Of a stretch of DNA of 55,233 nucleotides, positions 18,088-26,417 are shown in pieces (positions within the stretch are counted from its first letter, which is position 1; the number at the start of each line of letters is the position of its first letter). The DNA comes from Prochlorococcus sp. AG-363-B04 (GTDB lineage: Bacteria; Cyanobacteriota; Cyanobacteriia; PCC-6307; Cyanobiaceae), in the NCBI GenBank assembly GCA_003278465.1, contig QCFC01000012.1:1-55233 (forward strand), read 5' to 3'. The notes beneath the pieces are model-generated. The model was given only the letters and a program-made list of their open reading frames with translations. It was not told where the DNA came from and made no database searches. Both the position numbers and the translations under genes were made by a program.

Positions 18088-18885
18088 TTAATTACCTTGG
18101 ATTTTTAAAGGCCTCTCCCCTTCCCAGGTTATTTTTTCTCGATAAAATCCAAAGCAACAAGGAACCACTTCCATGCCCACTTTGAAAGCTTGTCTAAATA
18201 ATTCTCCATAAGTTGGATCAGCCAAATCTCCTGTGGAAAAAGCATTTACGTCCGCTCTCGAAAGGCATGGGGCCAAGATGGCTCTTGATTTTGGCAATAC
18301 CCCAATTAATTCCTTCAAATGCTTCTGACCTCTTACCGTAACCGTATCTGGAAATAGAGCTAATGCTCCTTCTGTCCAAGTCGTATTTTTTACTTCCAAA
18401 AATATTCCTCTCGGATCAGAGTTGCATTCATCAGGAGCTAAATAAAAATCAATCCGACTTCGACGATTCTCCCCATAAATAACTTCTTGTCTGATTTCAG
18501 CAATTTTTCCTAGCCTTTCTTCTAAACAGCCATTTTCAATTACCAATCTGACTAATTTATTAGCCAAAGATGTATTAACACCTACCCAGCACGGCTCCCC
18601 TTTGGCACCTTCCACTTCAGCTTGCTCCCATGTCCATTTCAACTTTCGATCAATTCCCTTAGCAGGACTTATCCTTACCTTTCCACCTGGAATCAATACA
18701 CCTTTCATTGGGCCTGTATTAGGACAATGCGCAGTAACAACCTCACCATTAGACAGTTCAACATCAGCAAAGAAACGCTTATATCGCCTTATCAAGACCC
18801 CTTCGATGAGGGCTGGGAAATCAAGCAATTTACTTCCAATGTTCAAAACTTGATCATTCATCTCGTTGTTAATCCCTAAAGGCAT
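18088..18885 (-). CDS. sfsA: SfsA family protein (putative DNA-binding/nuclease fold)
   Basis: Homologue of sugar fermentation stimulation protein A. The 265-residue protein has the family pattern: an N-terminal OB-like part with RRYKRFFADVELSNG and VTAHCPNTGPM, then a PD-(D/E)XK-like domain with RIDFYLAP and IFLEVKNTTWTEG (Asp, Glu and Lys at nuclease-like positions). In E. coli it was described as a regulator of maltose metabolism, but the fold suggests a nuclease; the role in cyanobacteria is unknown. The ATG at 18885 is given; another at 18861 is possible because neither has a clear ribosome binding site. It lies 39 bp from the divergent murJ. Confidence 0.9.
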   Translation of the reverse strand: MPLGINNEMNDQVLNIGSKLLDFPALIEGVLIRRYKRFFADVELSNGEVVTAHCPNTGPMKGVLIPGGKVRISPAKGIDRKLKWTWEQAEVEGAKGEPCWVGVNTSLANKLVRLVIENGCLEERLGKIAEIRQEVIYGENRRSRIDFYLAPDECNSDPRGIFLEVKNTTWTEGALALFPDTVTVRGQKHLKELIGVLPKSRAILAPCLSRADVNAFSTGDLADPTYGELFRQAFKVGMEVVPCCFGFYREKITWEGERPLKIQGN

Positions 18886-18924
18886 GAGAATGCTGCTGAA
18901 CTAATTGCTGTTTAGGACCAGACG

Positions 18925-20529
18925 ATGGCGAGATCCCTTAAAAGCATTGCCATCATTGTTACCTTCGGAACCCTACTTAGCAAAGCAGGTGGGTTAATAA
19001 GGCAACTTGTCATTGCAGCAGCCTTTGGAGTCGGATCTGCTTATGACGCATATAACTACGCCTATGTAATACCTGGCTTTCTATTAGTACTGCTTGGAGG
19101 AATTAACGGTCCATTTCATAGTGCAATGGTATCAGTACTAAGCCAAAAACAAAAAGAAGAAAGAGCATATTTGCTATCAAACTTAAATACCATTGTTAGT
19201 ACATTTCTGATATTAATAAGTGGACTCCTAATAGCAATTGCCAATCCACTAATAAACCTTATTGCACCGGGTTTAAACGCAGAAACTCATCATATTGCAG
19301 TTATTCAACTTCAATTAATGGCCCCTATTGCATTTTTTGCAGGATTGATAGGGCTTGGGTTTGGAGCACTCACTGCATCAAATGAATTCTGGGTCCCTTC
19401 AATTGCCCCTTTGTTATCAAGCTCAACTGTAATTACCGGTGTCATATTGCTTTGGACAAAAGTAGGCACATCAATAAGGAGTGCTGAAATCTCCTTAATC
19501 GCTGGAATAGTTCTCGCGATATCAACATTATTAGGAGCTCTACTTCAATGGTTAATTCAAATACCACCATTAATCAAACAGAAGCTCGCTAGCAAAAAAT
19601 TGATCTGGGACTTTAAAAATCCGGGTGTTTTGGAGATTTTAAAAATCATGTGGCCTGCAACACTTTCTTCAGGAATGTTGCAAATAAATGTTTTTACTGA
19701 TCTCTTTTTCGCTTCTGGAATAGAGGGGGCTGCTGCAGGATTGGGTTATGCAACATTATTAGTTCAAACTCCACTTGGCCTCATCTCAAATGCATTACTT
19801 GTTCCTCTACTTCCTACTTTCTCTAGATTAAAAGATCCTCAAAACAAATCCAAGCTAATTAATCGGATAAGACAAGGCCTAATCTTTTCTACTGCAAGCA
19901 TGGTGCCTATAGGCGCAATCTTCTTTACACTTGGTTCGCCAATTGTGACAGTGATATATCAACGAGGAGCATTTAACTCTCAAGCCACAGGACTAGTTAC
20001 TGGAATACTAATGGCCTATGGGATAGGAATGCCTTTCTATTTAGGTCGCGATTTGTTAGTTCGTGTGTTTTATGCATTAGGGGATGGAGAAACACCATTC
20101 CGTCTTTCAGCTATAGGAATTGGACTCAATATTCTTTTTGACTGGCTACTCCTTGGTGGACCTTCACCTTGGGGCCAACAACTACCCTTCAACTTTGGAG
20201 CGCCTGGAATTGTCTTAGCAACAGCAGCAATAAATGTAATTACCTGCGGAACACTATTGATTTGCTTAGAAAAAAATCTAGGCGGTTTACCCCTTAAAGA
20301 ATGGGGTAGTGATATCAGCAAACTTTTTGTGGCTGGAGCCGTCTCATGCCTTCTAATTTGGGAAATTCAATCAGGAATTGAGTGGCCTACAAGTCTTATA
20401 GGAAACGTCCTAGAAATTGCGATTTCCGCGGCTCCTGGATTTGTACTTTTTGGACTAATAAGCAATGCTCTTGGTGTCTATGAAGTCCAACAATTATTTA
20501 AGGCGCTAAAAAAGAGTTTATTTTTCTAA
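18925..20529 (+). CDS. murJ: Lipid II flippase MurJ (MviN)
   Basis: Moves the lipid-linked peptidoglycan precursor across the plasma membrane. The 534-residue protein shows the MOP-superfamily layout with about 14 hydrophobic segments. The N-terminus GTLLSKAGGLIRQLVIAAAF carries the conserved early arginine, and the RPR-like region appears as RQLVIAA and YQRGAF in loops. The middle segment RVFYALGDGETPFRLS matches MurJ. Length is typical. The ATG at 18925 begins at once with a basic-then-hydrophobic helix. Its 3' end overlaps the convergent small gene at 20518 by 12 bp. Other wall genes in the window are glmM and slt. Confidence 0.92.
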   Translation: MARSLKSIAIIVTFGTLLSKAGGLIRQLVIAAAFGVGSAYDAYNYAYVIPGFLLVLLGGINGPFHSAMVSVLSQKQKEERAYLLSNLNTIVSTFLILISGLLIAIANPLINLIAPGLNAETHHIAVIQLQLMAPIAFFAGLIGLGFGALTASNEFWVPSIAPLLSSSTVITGVILLWTKVGTSIRSAEISLIAGIVLAISTLLGALLQWLIQIPPLIKQKLASKKLIWDFKNPGVLEILKIMWPATLSSGMLQINVFTDLFFASGIEGAAAGLGYATLLVQTPLGLISNALLVPLLPTFSRLKDPQNKSKLINRIRQGLIFSTASMVPIGAIFFTLGSPIVTVIYQRGAFNSQATGLVTGILMAYGIGMPFYLGRDLLVRVFYALGDGETPFRLSAIGIGLNILFDWLLLGGPSPWGQQLPFNFGAPGIVLATAAINVITCGTLLICLEKNLGGLPLKEWGSDISKLFVAGAVSCLLIWEIQSGIEWPTSLIGNVLEIAISAAPGFVLFGLISNALGVYEVQQLFKALKKSLFF

Positions 20530-20790
20530 GCCTTCCCTAAGCTGAACCTCTCTGTCCTCACGAACCTGAAGTGGCAGTTCAAGATGGTCGTCATCTTTCA
20601 ACTTTGGCCCTTGCACAGAAACAATTCTCGCTTCAATTCCAAATTCCTGGAAAGCAGTTTCCATTTCTTGCATCAAAACCTTCTCGACCTCAGCTTCAGC
20701 ATCAACCACTTTGCCTATTAAGCGCTCGCCAAGGCGCCCAATACGCTTTCTCATAACCTCGCGAGAATTAGTGACCTCGATAATCAGCAC
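20518..20790 (-). CDS. Conserved hypothetical protein, 90 residues
   Basis: Not recognised. Soluble, with no signal peptide. The first half is helical and amphipathic (EVMRKRIGRLGERLIGKV then EAEVEKVLMQEMETAF), possibly a short coiled coil. The second half is charged, with LKDDDHLELPLQVREDREVQ. The start is GTG at 20790. It is the last of three small leftward genes with gaps of 24 and 18 bp, which looks like an operon. Its 3' end overlaps murJ by 12 bp on the opposite strand. That the frame ends neatly against murJ and continues the operon supports a real gene. Confidence 0.7.
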   Translation of the reverse strand: MLIIEVTNSREVMRKRIGRLGERLIGKVVDAEAEVEKVLMQEMETAFQEFGIEARIVSVQGPKLKDDDHLELPLQVREDREVQLREGLEK

Positions 20791-20814
20791 GGGGGCTCTT
20801 TAGATATAAGAACC

Positions 20815-21105
20815 TTATCTGCAGTAAGGGGCCAAAATCTCTTCCAACTCAATAACTTGACTTGACGGTATTAATTGGACCAATGGTAACGACGTTGGAC
20901 CAGCTGCTATCTGAACCTGGACTGTTTCCAAACCATGACGTGCAGCAACACTTGGGCCTTGATCAAATTTTGCACTGCATTCAAGGGCTAGAGACTTAGC
21001 AATGCCTGCATCTCCAAGATAGAGCCTCCAACTAGCAACCTGAATAAAAAGACGATCTCCCAAGGCAACTTCTATATCTCTCAAGTCATTTGGGTCAACT
21101 TTCAT
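20815..21105 (-). CDS. Conserved cyanobacterial protein, DUF3181 family
   Basis: Function unknown. The 96-residue protein is acidic and soluble. The N-terminal block LRDIEVALGDRLFIQVASWRLYLGDA (read across about residues 8-33) is the most distinctive part and matches my memory of DUF3181. The second half is VQIAAGPTSLPLVQLIPSSQ, probably strands. The ATG at 21105 is the first in frame. Middle gene of a three-gene leftward set, 18 bp after the two-helix membrane protein gene and 24 bp before the 90-residue protein gene. The family is restricted to cyanobacteria as far as I know. Confidence 0.65.
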   Translation of the reverse strand: MKVDPNDLRDIEVALGDRLFIQVASWRLYLGDAGIAKSLALECSAKFDQGPSVAARHGLETVQVQIAAGPTSLPLVQLIPSSQVIELEEILAPYCR

Positions 21106-21123
21106 TGCAGAGCCACAAAAAAA

Positions 21124-21402
21124 TCATTGTTCATCTCCAGTATTAACGCTCATAGAAATTCTTTCATCTGTTTTCCCCGGTCTTTTAGAGACAACAAAAA
21201 CAAAATGGCCTATTAGAACTAAGAGCCAAATCTCAGTAAACCAATTCAAATTGTTCCAAGGGTGTCTTATTTGCTGGGCAAGCCAAAGCCCGCTATTCAC
21301 AGCAGCGAAACCCATGGCATGCAAAACAAAATTTACAATTCTGGAGAAATGCGCATTAAGTGGATCTGACTGATCAGACGTTCCATACCAACGAATAGGC
21401 AT
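21124..21402 (-). CDS. Small 2TM-domain membrane protein
   Basis: 92-residue membrane protein with two predicted helices (about 22-46 and 54-74) separated by a short loop containing RHPWNNLNWF. The segment NFVLHAMGFAAVNSGLWLAQ then WFTEIWLLVLIGHFVFV resembles the 2TM domain found alone or fused to kinases in other bacteria. The C-terminal 20 residues are polar. No catalytic motif is visible. It is the promoter-proximal gene of the three-gene leftward set. A tRNA-Arg gene points the other way 89 bp upstream, so the operon promoter probably lies between them. Confidence 0.65.
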   Translation of the reverse strand: MPIRWYGTSDQSDPLNAHFSRIVNFVLHAMGFAAVNSGLWLAQQIRHPWNNLNWFTEIWLLVLIGHFVFVVSKRPGKTDERISMSVNTGDEQ

Positions 21403-21491
21403 AAAAAAGGTCCCGTACTTCTCTAAGTTTTACTCGTAACAAAGTCTAAGTTGACGAAGGTGCCCTTGATCAGTTCTGATTAGTTGATACT

Positions 21492-21565
21492 GCGCCTGTA
21501 GCTCAGCGGATTAGAGCATCTGACTACGGATCAGAGGGTCGGGAGTTCGAATCTCTCCAGGCGCG
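21492..21565 (+). tRNA. tRNA-Arg (ACG)
   Basis: A 74-nt cloverleaf with acceptor GCGCCTG/CAGGCGC, discriminator G, D arm GCTC/GAGC, anticodon stem TCTGA/TCAGA with loop CTACGGA (anticodon ACG), and T arm GGGAG/CTCTC with loop TTCGAAT. CCA is not encoded. A34 would be edited to inosine to read CGN codons. It lies 116 bp before glyA. Confidence 0.97.
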
Positions 21566-21681
21566 CTTTTAAAAAGCCCAGAAGACAATTTTTCCAGATC
21601 TTTCCAAAGCATTGGAAAGCAAACTTCTAGGAACAACTGAAGTAACTTTGCCTACGATCCAGATAATTATTGCCCTTTCTC

Positions 21682-22953
21682 ATGAAGGATGGCCAAAACG
21701 CGTCCATCAACGCTTCCTTAGCGGAAACAGATTCAGAGATCTCCGCATTTGTTGATAAAGAGCAAAATAGGCAAGAAACACATCTTGAACTAATAGCCAG
21801 CGAAAACTTTGCCTCAAAGGCTGTCATGCAAGCTCAAGGCTCAGTTCTAACTAATAAATATGCTGAAGGCCTGCCCACAAAGCGCTACTACGGAGGCTGC
21901 AAATACATTGATGAAATTGAGAATTTGGCTATTAGTCGGGCAAAAAAACTCTTTGGCGCAGCATGGGCAAACGTTCAGCCGCATAGCGGAGCTCAAGCAA
22001 ATTTTGCAATCTTTCTTTCTCTGCTACAACCAGGGGACAAAATCATGGGAATGGATCTTTCCCATGGCGGACATTTAACTCATGGCTCACCTGTAAACGT
22101 GAGTGGTAAATGGTTCGAAATTGTGCACTACGGAGTGAACAAAGAAAGTCAGATTCTAGATATGGAAGAGATACGTCAACTAGCACTATTACACCGGCCC
22201 AAATTAATAATTTGTGGCTTTTCTGCTTACCCACGCAAAATTAATTTTTCTGCTTTTCGTTCTATTGCCGATGAAATTGGTGCTTACTTGCTAGCTGACA
22301 TGGCTCACATTGCTGGTCTAGTTGCAAGTGGTCTTCATCCGAATCCCATCGAATTTTGCGATGTAGTTACAACCACTACTCATAAAACACTAAGAGGACC
22401 TAGAGGAGGCTTAATTCTTTGCAAGGATGAAGACTTTGGTCGTCAATTTGATAAGGCCGTATTTCCTGGTTCGCAAGGAGGACCTCTGGAGCATGTAATC
22501 GCAGCCAAAGCCGTAGCTTTTAAAGAGGCTTTGCAACCTGACTTCAGGGATTACAGTCAGAAAGTAATAAACAATGCCAAAGCATTAGCCAATCAAATTC
22601 AAAACCGTGGTATTTCAATTGTTAGCAAAGGCACTGATAATCACATAGTGCTTTTAGATCTTAGAAGCATTGGCATGACAGGAAAAGAAGCAGATAAACT
22701 TGTTAGCGAAATTAACATAACTGCTAACAAAAATACGGTACCTTTTGATCCAGAATCTCCGTTTGTTACTAGTGGACTGAGGCTTGGTTCAGCTGCACTC
22801 ACTACTCGAGGCTTTAATGAAGAATCTTTTATCAATATTGCAAATGTAATAGCTGATCGATTACTCAATCCAAAAGATATTAAAACAAAAGAGCACTGCC
22901 TCAATCAAGTGAATCAACTGTGCAAAGATTTTCCTCTTTATGCAATTACTTGA
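21682..22953 (+). CDS. glyA: Serine hydroxymethyltransferase
   Basis: PLP enzyme that interconverts serine and glycine while charging tetrahydrofolate with a one-carbon unit; also used in photorespiration. From the ATG at 21682 the protein is 423 residues. Motifs: [11 protein letters not shown] (substrate loop), [16 protein letters not shown], the aspartate and histidine of [12 protein letters not shown], and the PLP lysine in [14 protein letters not shown] (Lys235). The open frame begins 4 codons earlier at a TTG (21670), but the ATG is preferred. tRNA-Arg precedes it by 116 bp and cinA follows by 83 bp. The product supplies folate units used by purH and thyX. Confidence 0.97.
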   Translation: MKDGQNASINASLAETDSEISAFVDKEQNRQETHLELIASENFASKAVMQAQGSVLTNKYAEGLPTKRYYGGCKYIDEIENLAISRAKKLFGAAWANVQPHSGAQANFAIFLSLLQPGDKIMGMDLSHGGHLTHGSPVNVSGKWFEIVHYGVNKESQILDMEEIRQLALLHRPKLIICGFSAYPRKINFSAFRSIADEIGAYLLADMAHIAGLVASGLHPNPIEFCDVVTTTTHKTLRGPRGGLILCKDEDFGRQFDKAVFPGSQGGPLEHVIAAKAVAFKEALQPDFRDYSQKVINNAKALANQIQNRGISIVSKGTDNHIVLLDLRSIGMTGKEADKLVSEINITANKNTVPFDPESPFVTSGLRLGSAALTTRGFNEESFINIANVIADRLLNPKDIKTKEHCLNQVNQLCKDFPLYAIT

Positions 22954-23036
22954 GATGAAAAATATATTTCATATATTAATATTATTTAGCTAATTAAACC
23001 ATAACCAATTACCTTAAATTAAGCAGCTTATAGGAG

Positions 23037-24314
23037 ATGGAATCAAGTAAAGTTCATAGCAAAAATAATGTCGAAATCCTCTGTATAGGAACTGAACTTC
23101 TTCTAGGAAATATTATAAATAGTAATTCTCAATGGCTCGCAGAGGAATTAGCTGGACTTGGATTAAATCACTACAAACAGACTGTAGTAGGAGACAACTT
23201 AACTCGCCTAAAAAAATCAATAATCGAATCAGCTGATAGATGCAAAATACTTATCACCACAGGTGGTCTTGGACCAACTCCTGACGACATTACTACTGAG
23301 GCCCTAGCTCAAGTGTTTAATACCCCATTAAAAGAAGACAAGAAATTATTGGAGGAAATTCAATTCAAGCTAAATAGGAAGGGACATCTAACTACTTCTA
23401 ACAACCGAAAACAAGCACAGATCCCTATAGGTGCAAAAGTCATACCTAATCCGAATGGAACTGCACCAGGAATAATTTGGAGCCCTATCCCAGGGTTCAC
23501 AGTTTTAACTTTCCCCGGAGTTCCTTCTGAAATGAAGAGAATGTGGAAAGACACTGCGGCGCCATGGCTCCGCAAAAATGGTGGTTCAAAAAATATTTTC
23601 CATAGCAAAATCTTACGTTTTGCAGGAGTTAGGGAATCTGCTCTAGCAGAACAAATAAAAGATTTGCTCTACCAAAAAAACCCAACAATTGCTCCATATG
23701 CATACTTAGGAGAAGTCAAATTACGCCTAACGGCATGTGCTGCAAGTATTAAAGAGGCTCACGAGCTTTTACACCCTTTAGAAAGAGATTTAAAAACCCG
23801 TACAGGATTACTCTGTTATGGAAGTAATGAAGATACTTTAGCTTCAGTTGTAATTAATCTTCTTCACCAAAGAAACGAATTCCTCGCCATCGCAGAGTCC
23901 TGTACCGGAGGTGGATTAAGTGCCGCTATTACAGCAATACCAAACGCATCGAAAGTTTTCAAAGGTGGATTGATTACTTACTCAAACGAAATGAAAAATA
24001 CTTATCTGGGAGTTCCTAATGATCTAATGCAAAAGCATGGTTCTGTATCAAAAGAAGTAGTGATTGCTATGGCTCAAGGAGCAAAGCAAAAACTTCAAAC
24101 TGACTGGTCAATTGCAGTCAGTGGTATTGCAGGTCCGGGTGGCGGATCAACTACCAAACCAGTTGGATTAGTACACTTTGCTATAGCTGGGCCTTCTGGG
24201 TGTTCATCATTCCATGAAAATTTCAGTCCCTATCGCAGCCGAGTCGACATCCAGAAGTTAAGTGTGATGCATGCATTGAATCTATTACGATTACAAATGA
24301 TCTGTCGGAGTTAA
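23037..24314 (+). CDS. cinA: CinA-family protein (NMN deamidase/competence-inducible type)
   Basis: Two-domain protein of 425 residues. The N-terminal domain (about 10-180) is of the molybdopterin-binding type, with IGTELLLGNI and TTGGLGPTPDDITTEAL. The C-terminal CinA domain (about 265-420) has AESCTGGGLSAAI and SGIAGPGGG, the site that removes the amide of nicotinamide mononucleotide in the pyridine-nucleotide salvage cycle. Known names refer to competence, but NAD recycling is the better-supported role. An in-frame TAG sits six bases upstream, so the ATG at 23037 is the first possible start; the AGGAG touching it leaves no normal spacer. It is 24 bp ahead of leuC, probably one transcript. 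Confidence 0.9.
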   Translation: MESSKVHSKNNVEILCIGTELLLGNIINSNSQWLAEELAGLGLNHYKQTVVGDNLTRLKKSIIESADRCKILITTGGLGPTPDDITTEALAQVFNTPLKEDKKLLEEIQFKLNRKGHLTTSNNRKQAQIPIGAKVIPNPNGTAPGIIWSPIPGFTVLTFPGVPSEMKRMWKDTAAPWLRKNGGSKNIFHSKILRFAGVRESALAEQIKDLLYQKNPTIAPYAYLGEVKLRLTACAASIKEAHELLHPLERDLKTRTGLLCYGSNEDTLASVVINLLHQRNEFLAIAESCTGGGLSAAITAIPNASKVFKGGLITYSNEMKNTYLGVPNDLMQKHGSVSKEVVIAMAQGAKQKLQTDWSIAVSGIAGPGGGSTTKPVGLVHFAIAGPSGCSSFHENFSPYRSRVDIQKLSVMHALNLLRLQMICRS

Positions 24315-24338
24315 GGTTCTCGGCGCTGAATAGTAAAT

Positions 24339-25745
24339 ATGAGCTCTGAAACTCTCTATGACAAAGTTTGGGATCTTCATCAGGTAGCAAAGCTTCCTGA
24401 TGGATCCACTCAACTTTTCGTGGGACTTCATCTTATTCATGAAGTGACTAGTCCCCAAGCCTTTGCAGCTCTCCATGACAAAGGCCTAAAAGTAATTTGT
24501 CCAGAACGAACCATAGCCACAGTCGACCACATAGTTCCGACCATTAATCAAGAACGTCCATTTGCGGACCCACTAGCAGAAGAGATGCTCGCCACCCTTG
24601 AAAGGAACTGTAAAAAACACAACATCAAACTGCATAACCTTGGTAGTGGAAATCAAGGGATTGTTCATGTCATTGCACCTGAGCTAGGACTAACACAGCC
24701 AGGGATGACAGTCGCTTGTGGGGACTCTCATACATCAACACATGGTGCTTTTGGAACAATTGCATTCGGGATAGGTACAAGCCAAGTGCGTGATGTACTT
24801 GCTAGTCAATGCATAGCCATGAACAAGCTTAAAGTCCGTAAATTATTTTTTAAAGGAAGCCTAAGTAAAGGTGTTCATGCTAAAGACCTTATCCTTCATG
24901 TAATCAGAAAACTTGGAGTAAAAGCTGGAGTGGGTTATGCATATGAATTCTGTGGTCCAACCATAGAACAATTTTCAATGGAAGAAAGAATGACGATTTG
25001 CAATATGGCTATCGAAGGTGGTGCACGATGTGGATATATCAATCCCGATGAAGTTACTTTTTCCTATTTAAAAGGTTGCGCATATTCTCCCAAAGATGAA
25101 TCCTGGGGAAAAGCAATCAAATGGTGGCAAAGTCTTGCTAGCAATCAAAATGCTGTCTTCGATGATGAAATTCAATTTAATGCCGAACATATTTCTCCAA
25201 CAATCACCTGGGGGATTACACCTGGGCAAGGGATTGGAATAAACGAGCAAATCCCAACTCCTGAATCTCTTGATGAAGATGATAGAGCTATTGCAGAAGA
25301 AGCTTATCGATATATGGCTTTAGAGCCAGGAAAAAAGATTCAAAATCTTCCAATAGATGTTTGTTTCATAGGAAGCTGCACCAATGGCCGACTTAGTGAT
25401 CTTGAGGCCGCTGCAGCAATTGCCAAAGGAAGGCAAGTGGCAGAGGGAATAAAAGCATTTGTTGTCCCAGGCTCAGAAAAAGTAGCCAGAGATGCACAGG
25501 CAAAAGGCTTAGACAAAGTCTTCATAAGAGCAGGGTTTGAATGGCGCGAACCCGGTTGTTCAATGTGCTTAGCCATGAATCCTGATCGTCTAGATGGTAA
25601 TCAAATTAGTGCTAGTTCTAGTAATAGGAACTTTAAAGGTAGACAAGGATCTCCAAATGGTCGAACGTTACTCATGAGCCCTGCAATGGTGGCTGCAGCT
25701 GCAATCACTGGGAAAATAACAGATGTCAGAGAATTTCTAAAATAA
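24339..25745 (+). CDS. leuC: 3-isopropylmalate dehydratase large subunit
   Basis: Iron-sulfur subunit of isopropylmalate isomerase in leucine synthesis; isomerises 2- to 3-isopropylmalate with LeuD. The 468-residue protein has the aconitase-family cluster cysteines: Cys347 in [11 protein letters not shown], and Cys407 and Cys410 in [30 protein letters not shown] and GIGTSQV active-site segments are also present. The ATG at 24339 gives [14 protein letters not shown], the standard start. leuD follows after 22 bp, so the two subunits are made from one transcript. cinA is 24 bp upstream. Confidence 0.98.
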   Translation: MSSETLYDKVWDLHQVAKLPDGSTQLFVGLHLIHEVTSPQAFAALHDKGLKVICPERTIATVDHIVPTINQERPFADPLAEEMLATLERNCKKHNIKLHNLGSGNQGIVHVIAPELGLTQPGMTVACGDSHTSTHGAFGTIAFGIGTSQVRDVLASQCIAMNKLKVRKLFFKGSLSKGVHAKDLILHVIRKLGVKAGVGYAYEFCGPTIEQFSMEERMTICNMAIEGGARCGYINPDEVTFSYLKGCAYSPKDESWGKAIKWWQSLASNQNAVFDDEIQFNAEHISPTITWGITPGQGIGINEQIPTPESLDEDDRAIAEEAYRYMALEPGKKIQNLPIDVCFIGSCTNGRLSDLEAAAAIAKGRQVAEGIKAFVVPGSEKVARDAQAKGLDKVFIRAGFEWREPGCSMCLAMNPDRLDGNQISASSSNRNFKGRQGSPNGRTLLMSPAMVAAAAITGKITDVREFLK

Positions 25746-25767
25746 ATTATTCATTTAGGCAAATAAA

Positions 25768-26388
25768 ATGGCCAAAAACTCACCATTCCCAAAAGGTCCA
25801 ATAAGTCAAATACAAGGAAGATGTTTAATACTAACTGGAGATGATATTGATACTGATCGCATTATTCCAGCTCGTTTTTTAAGATGCGTCAGCTTTAAGT
25901 TATTAGGAGATCAAGTTTTTGCTGATGACCGAAAAGAGTTAAAAGGATCACATCCCTTTGATCTCAAATCTAATCAAGGAGCATCAATCCTTATTGTCAA
26001 CAAAAACTTTGGATGCGGGTCAAGTAGAGAGCATGCACCTCAAGCGCTAATGAGATGGGGTATTCGAGCAATTATTGGACAAAGTTTCGCCGAAATTTTT
26101 TATGGAAATTGCTTGGCAATAGGTATACCTTGCTTAACTACAGAATCCTCAAAGATAAATGCTATCGCAGAAGAAATAAAAAAAACGACCGAAGAATGCT
26201 GGCTGCTCAACATAAATAAAAAAACATTTTCGAGGTCAAATAAAAAATGGCAACTATCTATAGATCAAAGATCATTAGACATGCTCACTTCAGGTCGATG
26301 GGATGCAACATCTCAATTAATATCTAATTGTAGCAATCTTAAAAGTTTCATGATAAATCTACCTTACTTGAACAACTTCTCTAAATAA
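25768..26388 (+). CDS. leuD: 3-isopropylmalate dehydratase small subunit
   Basis: Swivelling-domain subunit that pairs with LeuC. The 206-residue protein has the conserved DDIDTDRIIPARFL (about 26-39) and the substrate-recognition loop FGCGSSREHAPQAL (about 76-89), both diagnostic of LeuD. Its C-terminal third is A+T-rich in codon use and more diverged, as in related genomes. The start ATG at 25768 lies 22 bp after leuC. The 3' end is 29 bp from the convergent LptD-like gene, with no clear terminator between them. Confidence 0.97.
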   Translation: MAKNSPFPKGPISQIQGRCLILTGDDIDTDRIIPARFLRCVSFKLLGDQVFADDRKELKGSHPFDLKSNQGASILIVNKNFGCGSSREHAPQALMRWGIRAIIGQSFAEIFYGNCLAIGIPCLTTESSKINAIAEEIKKTTEECWLLNINKKTFSRSNKKWQLSIDQRSLDMLTSGRWDATSQLISNCSNLKSFMINLPYLNNFSK

Positions 26389-26417
26389 ATAATAAAAATA
26401 TCAGAAAAATACATAGT

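Noticed and set aside
22955-22972. Hairpin ATGAAA/TTTCAT just after glyA
   Set aside because: Six A:T-rich pairs with no T tract; too weak to call a terminator.
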